This document shows positions 43,722 through 53,627 of a stretch of DNA of 64,000 bases, in pieces (the first letter of the stretch is position 1; each line of letters starts with the position of its first letter). Origin of the DNA: Ancylobacter sp. IITR112 (GTDB lineage Bacteria; Pseudomonadota; Alphaproteobacteria; Rhizobiales; Xanthobacteraceae). The notes beneath the pieces are model-generated. The model worked only from the letters and a program-made list of their open reading frames with translations. It did no database searches and was not told the origin of the DNA. The translations under genes and the position numbers were made by a program. Where the stretch lies: contig NZ_JBGCUS010000001.1 in the NCBI RefSeq assembly GCF_041415945.1, positions 930,001-994,000 of the forward strand, given 5' to 3'.

Positions 43722-44495
43722 CTAGGAGGGCATCATGAAACCGCGAAGGCGGCGTGTGGGGAAATCATAGAGTTGACCCGTTTCCTGTACGCCCGGCAGA
43801 CATAGCGCGAGGATGGCCTGCGCCACGTCGTCCGGGCTCGGCAGCGTCTCCGGGTCCTCGCCGGGAAACGCCTTGGCACGCATGCGGGTGCGGACGGGGC
43901 CGGGATTGATCAGGTTCACCTTGAGGCTGGAAATGTTCTCCACCTCCGCTGCCCAGGTGCGCGCCAGCACTTCCACCGCCGCCTTGGTGACGGCATAGGC
44001 GCCCCAGAATGGCCGCGCCTTATGGGCGGCGCCTGAGGATACCAGCACGGCGCGTCCGGCTGTTGAGAGCCGCAACAGCGGATCAAGCGAGCGGATGAGC
44101 CGCCAATTGGCGGTGAGGTTGACCGCAAGCGTGTCGTTCCACTCCTTCGGCTCGACCTGCGCCAGCGGCGTCAGCGGGCCGAGCACGCCGGCATTGCCGA
44201 CGAAGACATCGAGCCGGCCGAAGCGCTCGAACAGCGCGCCGCCGAGACGGTCGATGCCCTCGCCATCCTTGATGTCGAGCGGCACCAGCGTGGCCGTCGC
44301 GCCGCCGGCGGCGAGGATCGCATCATCGAGTTCTTCCAGCGCACCGCTGGTGCGGCCGACCGCGACGACATGCGCCCCGGCGGCGGAAAGAGCTAGCGCG
44401 GTCGCGCGGCCGATGCCGCGGGTGGCGCCGGTAACGAGGGCGATGCGGCCGTCGAGCGGACGCGCAGCAGCTTCGGCCGCGGAAAGGTCGGACAT
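43722..44495 (-). CDS. short-chain dehydrogenase/reductase (SDR) family protein
   Basis: 257 residues. Classical SDR: NAD(P)-binding TGATRGIGRA, NAG in VGNAGVLGPL, catalytic Ser in VSSGAAH and Y-x3-K (YAVTK). Substrate unknown. It precedes a VOC protein gene by 18 bp on the same strand and may share a transcript with it. Confidence 0.9.
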   Translation of the reverse strand: MSDLSAAEAAARPLDGRIALVTGATRGIGRATALALSAAGAHVVAVGRTSGALEELDDAILAAGGATATLVPLDIKDGEGIDRLGGALFERFGRLDVFVGNAGVLGPLTPLAQVEPKEWNDTLAVNLTANWRLIRSLDPLLRLSTAGRAVLVSSGAAHKARPFWGAYAVTKAAVEVLARTWAAEVENISSLKVNLINPGPVRTRMRAKAFPGEDPETLPSPDDVAQAILALCLPGVQETGQLYDFPTRRLRGFMMPS

Positions 44496-44512
44496 GGCGG
44501 TTCCTCGAAGGT

Positions 44513-44929
44513 TCAGGTGTCGTCGGTCATCACCACGGAGGGCGCGGAACGCCGCGCTGGGCCGTGGAAGACCGCTTCGATATTGTTGCCCTCGGGATCA
44601 AGCACGAAGGCGGCGTAGTAGCCGGGGTGATAGGCGCGCAGGCCCGGCGACCCGTTGTCCCGCCCGCCATGGGCAAGGGCAGCGGCGTGGAAGCGGCGCA
44701 CGGTTTCTTCGTCATTCGCCTGGAAGGCGATATGCGCGCGCCCGGTGGTCGGCACCCCAGGCGAAACGAACAGCTCGTCGGCGAAGAAATAGCCGTCGCC
44801 TTCGGTCAGCGGCACGTCGAGAACCGCAAGCACCGCCGCATAGAAGCGGCGGCAGGCCTCATAATCGGTGACGACCAGCGAGATATGGTCGATCAGCCGG
44901 CCGCGATGCCATTCGCGCAGCTCGACCAT
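44513..44929 (-). CDS. VOC family (glyoxalase/bleomycin resistance fold) protein
   Basis: 138 residues of the glyoxalase-like VOC fold: IDHISLVVTDYEACRRFYAAVL, GRAHIAFQA and YYAAFVLDPEGNNIEAVFHG, the metal-binding pattern H...E. It begins 6 bp after the purF stop region and may be part of the purF transcript tail. Substrate not known. Confidence 0.87.
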   Translation of the reverse strand: MVELREWHRGRLIDHISLVVTDYEACRRFYAAVLAVLDVPLTEGDGYFFADELFVSPGVPTTGRAHIAFQANDEETVRRFHAAALAHGGRDNGSPGLRAYHPGYYAAFVLDPEGNNIEAVFHGPARRSAPSVVMTDDT

Positions 44930-44934
44930 GCCGG

Positions 44935-46434
44935 TCAGCTTGCCTCGGCCAGCAGGGAGAGCTGGCGCGGAGATACTTCACCGTCGCGATCCGACAACGG
45001 GGTGGGGTATTCGCCGGTGAAACAATGGTCGGTGAATTGCGGGCGCAGCGGGTCGCGACCTTCATAGCCCATCGACTTGTAGATGCCGTCAATGGAGAGG
45101 AAAGCGAGGCTGTCGGCACCGATATAGCGGCGCATGCCTTCGAGGTCGTGCGTCGCCGCCAGCAGCTTGTCGCGGTCGGGCGTGTCGATGCCGTAATAGT
45201 CGGGATGGGTGATGGGCGGCGAGGAGATGCGGAAATGCACCTCACGCGCGCCGGCTTCCCGCATCATCCGCACGATCTTCACCGAGGTCGTGCCGCGCAC
45301 CAGGCTGTCGTCGATCAGCACGATGCGCTTGCCTTCGACCACCGCGCGATTGGCGGAGTGCTTCATCCGCACGCCCTGGTCGCGTACCGACTGGGTCGGC
45401 TGGATGAAGGTGCGCCCGACATAATGGTTGCGGATGATGCCGAGCTCATAGGGAAGGCCCGACGCCTGGGAATAGCCGATGGCTGCCGGCACGCCGGAAT
45501 CCGGCACCGGCACGACGAGGTCGGCATCCGCCGGCGCTTCACTGGCGAGCTGCATGCCCATGGTCTTGCGCACCTGATAGACCGAGCGGCCGCCGACCAC
45601 CGAGTCCGGCCGGGCGAAATAGATGTACTCGAAGATGCAGGGGCGCGGCGGCACGCTGCCGAAGGGGCGCAGCGTCTCCACCTTGTCGGAAGAGAAGACG
45701 ATCACCTCGCCGGGCTCGATGTCCCGCACGTGACGCGCACCAATTATGTCGAGCGCGCAGGTCTCGGAGGTCAGGATCGGGTGGCCGTCGAGCTCGCCGA
45801 GCACCAGCGGGCGGATGCCGAGCGGATCGCGGGCGCCGACCAGCTTCTTGTTGGTGAGGCCGACAAAGGCATAGGCGCCTTCCAGCGAGCGCAGCGCGTC
45901 GATGAAGCGCTCGGTGAAACGGGCGCGCTTGGAGCGGGCGACGAGGTGGAGCATCACCTCGGTGTCGGAGGTCGACTGGCAGATGGCGCCGTCGCGGATG
46001 AGCTGGCGGCGCAGCGTCAGGCCGTTGGTCAGATTGCCATTATGGGCGATGGCGAAGCCGCCGCCATCGAGCTCGGCGAAGAGCGGCTGGACGTTGCGCA
46101 GAATGGTTTCGCCCGTGGTCGAATAGCGCACATGGCCGACGGCGATATGGCCGGGCAGGCGCTTGATCGCCTCGCCATCGGAGAAGGCGTCGCTGACCAG
46201 GCCAAGACGGCGTTCGGAGTGAAAACGCCTGCCGTCATAGGTGGTTATGCCGGCCGCTTCCTGGCCGCGATGCTGCAGCGCATGCAGACCGAGGGCGGTG
46301 ATCGCCGCTGCGTCGGGGTGGCCGTAAATGCCGAAAACGCCGCACTCCTCGCGCAGCGTGTCCCCGTAGTCGTCGTAGAAATCGCCGGGCTGCGCCGATT
46401 TCGACGCCACGTGATCACCCATCAGATCGGCCAT
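44935..46434 (-). CDS. purF: amidophosphoribosyltransferase
   Basis: 499 residues. First committed step of purine synthesis, making phosphoribosylamine from PRPP and glutamine. Cys31 (EECGVFGIYG) becomes the N-terminal nucleophile after propeptide cleavage. PRPP loop IDDSLVRGTT and four conserved cysteines for an iron-sulfur cluster region (ETCALDI) are visible. It is downstream of cvpA, the usual pairing. Confidence 0.95.
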   Translation of the reverse strand: MADLMGDHVASKSAQPGDFYDDYGDTLREECGVFGIYGHPDAAAITALGLHALQHRGQEAAGITTYDGRRFHSERRLGLVSDAFSDGEAIKRLPGHIAVGHVRYSTTGETILRNVQPLFAELDGGGFAIAHNGNLTNGLTLRRQLIRDGAICQSTSDTEVMLHLVARSKRARFTERFIDALRSLEGAYAFVGLTNKKLVGARDPLGIRPLVLGELDGHPILTSETCALDIIGARHVRDIEPGEVIVFSSDKVETLRPFGSVPPRPCIFEYIYFARPDSVVGGRSVYQVRKTMGMQLASEAPADADLVVPVPDSGVPAAIGYSQASGLPYELGIIRNHYVGRTFIQPTQSVRDQGVRMKHSANRAVVEGKRIVLIDDSLVRGTTSVKIVRMMREAGAREVHFRISSPPITHPDYYGIDTPDRDKLLAATHDLEGMRRYIGADSLAFLSIDGIYKSMGYEGRDPLRPQFTDHCFTGEYPTPLSDRDGEVSPRQLSLLAEAS

Positions 46435-46531
46435 AGGATCTTCGCTCCTCGGCGCAGGTCAAGGCTGCGCCCGCTCCACTCTGCTCAAAAGCAACTGTGC
46501 CCGGGACGCTTGGCGCACGGGCGCGGTCGAA

Positions 46532-47131
46532 TTAAGGCGCCGACGGCGTCACCGGGCTCGGCGTGGCCGGCGCGCTGCCCGGTGCGACGGGCTCAGGCGG
46601 CGGCTCGGTCGGCTCAGCATCCTTCGAGCTGCGCATCTCGCGGATGAGGCTCTCAGGATCTTCCGGCAGGATGGAGATGAGCCAGTCACCCGCACTTTGC
46701 AAGACCACCTTGGTGCGCGCGTCGCGAATCCACTCCGGCTGGCCCTGCTCGTTCTGGACCAGCCAGTTGAAGAACAGGAAGGCCACAATCATGATGAGGA
46801 AGCCACGCGCGAGGCCGAAGAGGAAACCGAGGGTGCGGTCCAGCGCGCCGATGCGGCTGTCGAGCACGAGGTCGGAAATCCGCACCGTGATGATGGAGAC
46901 GATCAGCAGGGTGACGATGAACAGCGAGCCAACGGTCGCCGCCATCGCGAAGGTTTCGTTGCTGATGTACTGCTTGGCGAAGGGCAGGGCGTGCGGATAG
47001 GCGTAGAGCGTTACCAGGGCCGCCGCGACCCAGGAGACGATGGCGAAGACCTCGCGTACGAAGCCCCGGACCATGGCGAGGAGGCCGGATACAACCATCA
47101 CGGCGATCAGGATGATGTCGAGGAGCGTCAA
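46532..47131 (-). CDS. cvpA: CvpA family membrane protein
   Basis: 199 residues with four hydrophobic segments in the first 140 residues and a Pro/Ser tail (PTEPPPEPVAPGSAP). CvpA is linked to colicin V production and envelope stress. It lies between radA and purF, its normal neighbour. Confidence 0.88.
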   Translation of the reverse strand: MTLLDIILIAVMVVSGLLAMVRGFVREVFAIVSWVAAALVTLYAYPHALPFAKQYISNETFAMAATVGSLFIVTLLIVSIITVRISDLVLDSRIGALDRTLGFLFGLARGFLIMIVAFLFFNWLVQNEQGQPEWIRDARTKVVLQSAGDWLISILPEDPESLIREMRSSKDAEPTEPPPEPVAPGSAPATPSPVTPSAP

Positions 47132-47239
47132 GACGATATCACCGTGGTGGGGCTGGCCTTCGAGCGAAAGCGCAGCGAATCAAGACTGATCCGGCCTCGC
47201 AATGGGCCGCGCGAGGTATAGCGCGGGGAGGCCTGCGCG

Positions 47240-48676
47240 TCATCCCTCTTGCGGCTTCCCGCCGCCCCGGCGCGCCCCCTTGGCGGCGATGGTGGCGACG
47301 ATATCCCCAAGTGAGGCGATGGCGTCGACCGCCAGCGGCGGCTCGCCCGCCTCGCGCCCACTTGCCCCTCCGCTCTTGGCTGCCGCGCCTTTCGCCGCCG
47401 GCGCCACGGCGCGGGTGAAGCCGAGCTTCGCCGCCTCCTTCAGCCGCGCAACCGCATGCGGCACCGCGCGCACCGCGCCGGTGAGGCTGACCTCACCGAA
47501 ATAGACGCTGTCGGGCGGCAGCACCGCGCCGGACAGCGAGGAAATGAGCGCCGCCGCCACGGCGACATCCGCCGCCGGCTCGCTGATGCGGAAGCCGCCG
47601 GCGACGTTGAGATGCACGTCATGCGCGCCGAGCTTGATGCCGCAGCGTGCTTCCAGCACGGCGAGCACCATGGACAGGCGGCTGGGGTCCCAGCCTACCA
47701 CCGCCCGGCGCGGCGTGCCGAGGCTGGTCGGCACGACAAGCGCCTGGATTTCCACCAGCACCGGCCGGGTGCCTTCCATGCCGGCATAGACCGCCGTGCC
47801 TGGGGCGCCGCTGTCGCGGTTGGACAGGAACAGGGCGGAGGGGTTGGCCACCTCGGCGAGGCCGAGGCCGGTCATCTCGAACACGCCGATCTCGTCGGTG
47901 GGGCCGAAGCGGTTCTTCTGGGCCCGCAGGATACGAAAGTGATGGGCGCCGTCGCCCTCAAAGGAGAGCACAGCGTCGACCATGTGCTCGACCACGCGGG
48001 GGCCGGCGATCTGGCCGTCCTTGGTCACGTGGCCGACCAGAATGACGGCGGCGCCGGCGCGCTTGGCGTAGCGAATGAGGATCTGCGCCGAGGAGCGCAC
48101 CTGCGTCACCGTGCCGGGCGCGGATTCCACCGTGTCGGTCCACATGGTCTGGATCGAGTCGATCACCACCAGTGCCGGGCGGCGCCCTTCGGAGAGGGTG
48201 GCGACGATGTCCTCCACATTAGTCTCGGCCGCAAGTTCCACCGGCGCGCCGGAGAGGCCGAGCCGTTCCGCGCGCAGGCGCACCTGCGCCACGGCTTCTT
48301 CGCCCGAAACATAGATGATGCGGTGCCCGGCGCCTGCCAGCTTCGCCGAGGCCTGGATCAGCAGCGTCGACTTGCCTATGCCGGGGTCGCCGCCGATCAG
48401 CAGCACCGAGCCGGGCACGATGCCGCCGCCGGCCACCCGGTCGAGTTCGGAAATGCCGACCTGCACCCGGGGGGCGTCCTCCGAGGTGCCGGTGAGGCTT
48501 TCCAGCGCGATCAACCGCCCCCGCCGTCCACCGCGCAGCGTGGCCGGCATGGTGTCGGCCGCCGTGGTTTCCTCGGCGATCGAGTTCCATGCGCCGCAGG
48601 AATCGCAGCGGCCCTGCCAGCGCGCATGAACGGCGCCGCAAATCTGACAGAGGAAACTCGTGCTGCGCTTGGCCAT
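47240..48676 (-). CDS. radA: DNA repair protein RadA
   Basis: About 478 residues. N-terminal zinc ribbon (CQICGAVHARWQGRCDSCG), RecA-like ATPase with GGDPGIGKSTL Walker A, the RadA KNRFGPTDEIG motif, and a C-terminal Lon-like domain. It helps branch migration in recombination. ATG 48676 matches the usual MAK start; ATG 48688 is four codons upstream. Confidence 0.94.
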   Translation of the reverse strand: MAKRSTSFLCQICGAVHARWQGRCDSCGAWNSIAEETTAADTMPATLRGGRRGRLIALESLTGTSEDAPRVQVGISELDRVAGGGIVPGSVLLIGGDPGIGKSTLLIQASAKLAGAGHRIIYVSGEEAVAQVRLRAERLGLSGAPVELAAETNVEDIVATLSEGRRPALVVIDSIQTMWTDTVESAPGTVTQVRSSAQILIRYAKRAGAAVILVGHVTKDGQIAGPRVVEHMVDAVLSFEGDGAHHFRILRAQKNRFGPTDEIGVFEMTGLGLAEVANPSALFLSNRDSGAPGTAVYAGMEGTRPVLVEIQALVVPTSLGTPRRAVVGWDPSRLSMVLAVLEARCGIKLGAHDVHLNVAGGFRISEPAADVAVAAALISSLSGAVLPPDSVYFGEVSLTGAVRAVPHAVARLKEAAKLGFTRAVAPAAKGAAAKSGGASGREAGEPPLAVDAIASLGDIVATIAAKGARRGGGKPQEG

Positions 48677-48751
48677 GGCGAACGACATCCGGCGGGGAGA
48701 GGCTCCCCGGTTCTAGCGCGAGAACAAAAAGGGATCAAATACCCGCGCGAC

Positions 48752-49867
48752 CTAAACAGTGCGGCGGCGGTAGCGGCGGCCGAGCGAGGTGAGGATCTCG
48801 TAGTCGATGGTGTGTGAATGCCGCGCGAGATTGTCGAGCGTCAAGCCGTCGCCAAGCAGGGTGGCGAAGTCGCCGAGCCGGACGGCGTCCTCCGGCAGTT
48901 CGGTGATGTCGACCGCGAGCAGGTCCATCGAAATACGCCCGATCAGCGGGCAGCGATGGCCCGCCACCACGGCCTCGGCGCCGGGGCGCAGGTCCGAGGC
49001 GCCCGCGAGGCGGGGAATGCCGTCGGCATAGCCGGCGGAGAGAATGGCGACGCGCGAGGGACGGATCGCGGTATGGGCGCCGCCATAGCCGACCGTCTCA
49101 CCCTCATGCACATGACGGATGCGGGCGATGCGCAGTTCCAGCCGCACCACCGGCCGCAGCGGCGCCACATCCGCGCGCGGGCGCCCGCCATAGACGGCAA
49201 TGCCGGGGCGGACGAGATCGAAATGATAGGCGGGATCGCCGAGCGCGCCGGCGGAATTCGACAGCGACGCCCGCACGCCCGGAAACAGTGCGGCAATGGC
49301 GCGAAAATCTTCCAACTGGCGGGCGTTGAGCGGGTGGTCCGGCTCGTCGGCGCAGGCGAGGTGGCTCATCAGCAGCGCAAGCGGGAAACCCAGCTCGTCG
49401 CGCCCTTCCGCCACGTTCACCGCTTCCGCCGGGGTCAGGCCCAGCCGGTTCATGCCGGTGTCGACATGGATGGCGGCGGGCAGCGCCTCGCCGGTGCGGG
49501 CGCAGAAATCCTGCCAGCGCTGGATTTCCTCGGTGCTGCCAAGGACCGGGCGCAATGCCTGTTCCTGATAGGCGGCCTCACTGCCGGGGAAGAGACCGTT
49601 CAGCACGAAGATTTCCGCCTCGGGCAGCAGCGCCCGCAGGTCCCGCGCCTCGCTCAGCAGCGCGACGAAGAAGGTGCGCGCCCCCGCCTGCCAGAGCGTG
49701 CTGGCGGCGGCCGCCAGCCCTATGCCGTAGCCATCGCCCTTCACCACCGCGGCGCAGGCGGCCGGCGCGACGCGGCGCGCCAACTCCTGATAGTTCGCCG
49801 CCAGTGCCGAGAGATCGAGGGTGAGGAGCCCGCCGGCTTCGGCAAGCGGAATGTCTGACGCGCTCAA
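48752..49867 (-). CDS. alr: alanine racemase
   Basis: 371 residues. PLP enzyme converting L-Ala to D-Ala for peptidoglycan. The PLP lysine is K43 in VVKGDGYGIG (most enzymes have VVKADAYG) and the catalytic tyrosine lies in AGYADGIPR. It lies between radA and dnaB on the same strand. Confidence 0.93.
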   Translation of the reverse strand: MSASDIPLAEAGGLLTLDLSALAANYQELARRVAPAACAAVVKGDGYGIGLAAAASTLWQAGARTFFVALLSEARDLRALLPEAEIFVLNGLFPGSEAAYQEQALRPVLGSTEEIQRWQDFCARTGEALPAAIHVDTGMNRLGLTPAEAVNVAEGRDELGFPLALLMSHLACADEPDHPLNARQLEDFRAIAALFPGVRASLSNSAGALGDPAYHFDLVRPGIAVYGGRPRADVAPLRPVVRLELRIARIRHVHEGETVGYGGAHTAIRPSRVAILSAGYADGIPRLAGASDLRPGAEAVVAGHRCPLIGRISMDLLAVDITELPEDAVRLGDFATLLGDGLTLDNLARHSHTIDYEILTSLGRRYRRRTV

Positions 49868-49877
49868 GATGCTGTGC

Positions 49878-51362
49878 TCACGGCTCGGGCAGTCGGTCGG
49901 AATGGACCAGATTGGAGAAGCGGGTGAATTGTGGCTCGAACGAGACCTTCACCGTGCCGGTCGGGCCATGGCGCTGCTTGCCGATGATGATTTCGGCGAT
50001 GCCCTGCGCCGCCTTCATGTCCTGGTCCCACTTGAACCATTCCTCGGTGCCTTCCTTAGGCTCGCGCCCCTTGAGGTAATATTCCTCGCGGAACACGAAC
50101 ATCACCACGTCGGCATCCTGCTCGATCGAGCCGGATTCGCGAAGGTCGGACAATTGCGGACGCTTGTCGTCGCGCGCTTCCACCTGACGCGAGAGCTGGG
50201 ACAGTGCCATGATCGGCACGCCGAGCTCCTTCGCCAGCGCCTTCAGGCCGGTGGTGATCTCGGTGATTTCCTGCACGCGCCCCTGCGACGAACTCTTGGA
50301 CGAGCCAGTGAGGAGCTGCAGATAGTCCACCACCATGAAATCGAGGCCGCGCTGGCGCTTCAGCCGCCGGGCGCGGGCGCGCAACTGGGCGATGGAGATG
50401 CCGCCGGTATCGTCGATATAGAGCGGGATCGTCTGCATCATCTGGGCGCAACTTGCGAGCTTGTCGAATTCGGGCTCGGAAATGTCGCCGCGGCGGATCT
50501 TGTAGGAGGCGATCTCGGCCTGTTCGGCGAGAATACGGGTGGCGAGCTGCTCGGCCGACATTTCCAGCGAGAAGAAGCCGACCACGCCACCATCCACCGA
50601 GCGGATGGAGCCGTCGGGCAATGTCTCCGATGTGTACGCCGCCGCGACGTTGAAGGCGATGTTGGTGGCGAGCGAGGTCTTACCCATCGCCGGACGGCCG
50701 GCGAGGATGATGAGGTCCGAAGGCTGCAGCCCGCCCATCATCTGGTCGAGATCGTCGAGGCCGGAGGCGGTGCCGGAAAGATGGCCGTCGCGCTGGAAGG
50801 CGCGGCTCGCCATGTCGACGGCTTCCTTCAGCGCGTCGTTGAAGCGCATGAAGCCGCCATCGTAGCGGCCGGTCTCGGCGAGTTCGTAGAGCCGCTTTTC
50901 CGCGTCCTCGATCTGCTCCTGCGGCGTGGCGTCGATCGGGGCCTCATAGGCCTCGTTGACGATTTCCTCGCCGATCTGGATCAGGTCGCGCCGCACCGAG
51001 AGGTCGTAGATGGTACGTCCGTAATCCTCGGCGTTGATGATGGTCGTCGCCTCCGCCGCGAGGCGGGCGAGATATTGCGGAGCGGTGAGGCCGCCGGCAT
51101 CGAAATCCGCCGGCAGGAAGGTTTTCAGCGTGACCGGCGTCGCCACCTTGCCGGCGCGGATCAGCGCCGCCGCCGTCTCGAAGATCGCGACATGGATCGG
51201 CTCGAAGAAGTGGCGCGGCTCCAGAAAATCCGAGACCCGGTAGAACGCCTCGTTATTGACGAGGATGGCGCCCAGCAGCGCCTGTTCCGCCTCGATGTTG
51301 TGGGGCGCGGTGCGATAGGTCGCGTCGGTCTCCGCCGGGGGGCGGTTCGGAGAATCGAGCAT
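49878..51362 (-). CDS. dnaB: replicative DNA helicase DnaB
   Basis: 494 residues. N-terminal helical domain and a RecA-type motor with Walker A GRPAMGKTSL, motif FSLEMSAEQLATR and DYLQLL. It unwinds DNA at the replication fork. The alr-dnaB order with 10 bp between them is common in alphaproteobacteria. Confidence 0.96.
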   Translation of the reverse strand: MLDSPNRPPAETDATYRTAPHNIEAEQALLGAILVNNEAFYRVSDFLEPRHFFEPIHVAIFETAAALIRAGKVATPVTLKTFLPADFDAGGLTAPQYLARLAAEATTIINAEDYGRTIYDLSVRRDLIQIGEEIVNEAYEAPIDATPQEQIEDAEKRLYELAETGRYDGGFMRFNDALKEAVDMASRAFQRDGHLSGTASGLDDLDQMMGGLQPSDLIILAGRPAMGKTSLATNIAFNVAAAYTSETLPDGSIRSVDGGVVGFFSLEMSAEQLATRILAEQAEIASYKIRRGDISEPEFDKLASCAQMMQTIPLYIDDTGGISIAQLRARARRLKRQRGLDFMVVDYLQLLTGSSKSSSQGRVQEITEITTGLKALAKELGVPIMALSQLSRQVEARDDKRPQLSDLRESGSIEQDADVVMFVFREEYYLKGREPKEGTEEWFKWDQDMKAAQGIAEIIIGKQRHGPTGTVKVSFEPQFTRFSNLVHSDRLPEP

Positions 51363-51526
51363 AGCAGTTCCGGGTGTCGGTGGGCCGACCCAACAGCTAG
51401 CGCTGCGGCCGGGCAGAGTCCGGGACGAATCGTGGCCTGCCTATTTTGTCCTGTGGAGCGCCTGTGGAAAGCCGAATCTGGCTTGACGCGCGGCCGCCCC
51501 TCCCGGTCGGGCGGCCGCACCCCGCG

Positions 51527-52786
51527 CTACTCACCGGCGAGTCTCAGGCCCGGGCGGGTCTGCTTCTCCATGCCCCGCAGCGCGGCTTCGCCCTGGGCGA
51601 TATAGCCGCGCGTCATCGGCACTACCCCTTCCCGGCGGGCGAGCTGGATCTGGAACACCATCATGCCCTGGTGCCGGAAGGCCATTTCCGACGAGGCGAG
51701 ATAAAATTCGAACATCCGCACGAAGCGCGCATCATAGAGGCGTTCCACCTCCTCGCGATGGGCGAGGAAGCGCTGGCGCCACGCCTTCAGCGTTTCGGCA
51801 TAGTGCAGGCGCAGGATTTCGATGTCGGTGACCAGCAGCCCGGCCTTCTCGATCGCCGGCAGCACCTCCGACAGGGCCGGAATGTAGCCGCCCGGGAAGA
51901 TGTATTTGGCGATCCAGGGATTGGTGATTCCCGGCCCCTCGGAGCGGCCGATGGAGTGGATGAGGGCGACGCCATCCTCCTTCAGCAGTTCCGCCACCTT
52001 GCCGAAATACTCGTCATAATGACCGACGCCGACATGCTCGAACATGCCGACCGAGACGATCCGGTCGAACGGCCCGGCCACGTCGCGATAATCCTGCAGG
52101 CGGAAATCGGCGCGCCCGGCAAGGCCGCGCTCCTCCGCCCGGCAGCGGGCGACGCCGTGCTGCTCCTGCGACAGCGTCACGCCGGTGACCTGCGCCCCGG
52201 CATGGTCCGCGAGGTAGAGACCCATGCCGCCCCAGCCGCAGCCAATGTCGAGCGTGGACAGCCCCGGCCGGTTGAACAGCAGCTTCGCCGCGATATGCCG
52301 CTTCTTCGCCAGTTGCGCGTCGTCCAGTGTCTGGTCGGGAGCCTCGAAATAGGCGCAGGAATATTGCCGGTCGGCATCGAGGAAGAGCGCGTAGAGCCGC
52401 CCGTCGAGATCGTAATGATGGGCGACGTTCTTCTGCGAGCGGTCCGGCGGGTTGAACTGGGCGAGGCGCCGGAACAGGAAGCGCAGCCGCAGGAAGAACT
52501 GCGCGCTGGCGCTCGGCACTTCGAGGCCGACCTGTGCCATCAGCAGGGCGAGCACCTCGGCGATGTCGCCTTGTTCCACCACCATGCCACCGTCCATATA
52601 GGCCTCGCCGAAGCTGAGCTCGGGATCGAGGACGATCTGGCGCTGCCAGGCATTGGATGTGAAGCGGACGGTGAGGGGAGGGCCGCTGCCATCGCCGAAC
52701 ATGGCGCGGGCGCCGGAGGCGAAGATGACGGCGAGGGAGCCACGGCGCACGATGCGCGCGAGGACCTTGGTGAGCAATCGTTCCAT
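51527..52786 (-). CDS. cfa: cyclopropane-fatty-acyl-phospholipid synthase family protein
   Basis: 419 residues. SAM-dependent methyltransferase: LDIGCGWGGMGLYLA, VTLSQEQ, RIVSVGMFEHVG and a C-terminal region with YFARAF-like ordering. It adds a methylene to unsaturated acyl chains in membrane lipids. ATG 52786 is preferred over the longer frame from 52846. The ribosome site is weak. Confidence 0.9.
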   Translation of the reverse strand: MERLLTKVLARIVRRGSLAVIFASGARAMFGDGSGPPLTVRFTSNAWQRQIVLDPELSFGEAYMDGGMVVEQGDIAEVLALLMAQVGLEVPSASAQFFLRLRFLFRRLAQFNPPDRSQKNVAHHYDLDGRLYALFLDADRQYSCAYFEAPDQTLDDAQLAKKRHIAAKLLFNRPGLSTLDIGCGWGGMGLYLADHAGAQVTGVTLSQEQHGVARCRAEERGLAGRADFRLQDYRDVAGPFDRIVSVGMFEHVGVGHYDEYFGKVAELLKEDGVALIHSIGRSEGPGITNPWIAKYIFPGGYIPALSEVLPAIEKAGLLVTDIEILRLHYAETLKAWRQRFLAHREEVERLYDARFVRMFEFYLASSEMAFRHQGMMVFQIQLARREGVVPMTRGYIAQGEAALRGMEKQTRPGLRLAGE

Positions 52787-52945
52787 CGGCTCATCCCAAA
52801 GTACTGGCAGCCGGCGAAGACAATGCGAGAAGGCCGGTCTCCGCATGAAGACTGCCTGCCCATGCTCTGGGCATGTCGTTTATCTGCAAATCATTGCAGC
52901 ACAACCTTTCCGCCCTCGCAACCTCCCGGGCGGGCATTTGAATGC

Positions 52946-52974
52946 AAAAAAGCCCGGCCGTTGCTGGCCGGGCT
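52946..52974 (-). terminator. rho-independent terminator of the rpsF-rpsR-rplI operon
   Basis: AGCCCGGCC (52951-52959) pairs with GGCCGGGCT (52966-52974) around a 6-nt loop; on the minus strand a run of six T follows (plus-strand A 52946-52951). It ends transcripts reading from rplI. Confidence 0.9.
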
Positions 52975-53007
52975 TCAACTTTACGCTGATAACGCAAGGT
53001 AAGGCGA

Positions 53008-53583
53008 TCAGGCCTCTTCAGCCTCGGCCTCGGCCTCGTCGCCGGACTCGGCAGCGGCCTCTTCCGCGTACTCGTCCTCGTCCTCGTCATCGCGCACGAT
53101 GCTGAGATCCTCGCCGCGCGACTGGCGCTCGGCTTCCTCGGGGCTGCGGGCGACATTGGCGCGCACCGTCACCTCGACTTCGGGGTGCAGCGTGACCGGC
53201 ACGTCATGTAGGCCGATGGTCTTGATCGGGTGATTGAGGACGATCTGGCGGCGCTCGACGGAGAAGCCGGCGGCGGTGAGCGCCTCGGCGATGTCGCGGG
53301 TCGACACCGAGCCATAGAGATGACCGGTCTCGCCGGCCTGACGGACCAGCACCACTTCGGTACCCTTCATGCTCTCGCCGACCTTCGCCGCCTCGGACTT
53401 GAGTTCGAGGTTGCGGGCTTCGAGCTGCGCCTTCATCGAATCGAAGCGGCTCTTGTTGTCCTTGGTGGCGCGCAGCGCCTTGCCCGAGGGCAGCAGGAAA
53501 TTGCGGGCATAGCCGTCGCGCACGCGGACGACTTCGCCCATCTGGCCGAGCTTGGCGACCCGCTCAAGCAGGATGACTTCCAT
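53008..53583 (-). CDS. rplI: 50S ribosomal protein L9
   Basis: 191 residues, longer than the usual 150 by an acidic tail ([27 protein letters not shown] by composition). The N-terminal domain has [36 protein letters not shown] and the middle helix links to the C-terminal rRNA-binding domain. Last gene of the ribosomal operon, followed by a terminator. Confidence 0.96.
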   Translation of the reverse strand: MEVILLERVAKLGQMGEVVRVRDGYARNFLLPSGKALRATKDNKSRFDSMKAQLEARNLELKSEAAKVGESMKGTEVVLVRQAGETGHLYGSVSTRDIAEALTAAGFSVERRQIVLNHPIKTIGLHDVPVTLHPEVEVTVRANVARSPEEAERQSRGEDLSIVRDDEDEDEYAEEAAAESGDEAEAEAEEA

Positions 53584-53627
53584 TTCAGTTCTCCATTCAA
53601 TGCGTCAATGTGGAAAGGTCGGGGAAT

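Noticed and set aside
45025..46647. 540-residue frame opposite purF
   Set aside because: Complementary-strand artefact; purF is complete and conserved on the minus strand.
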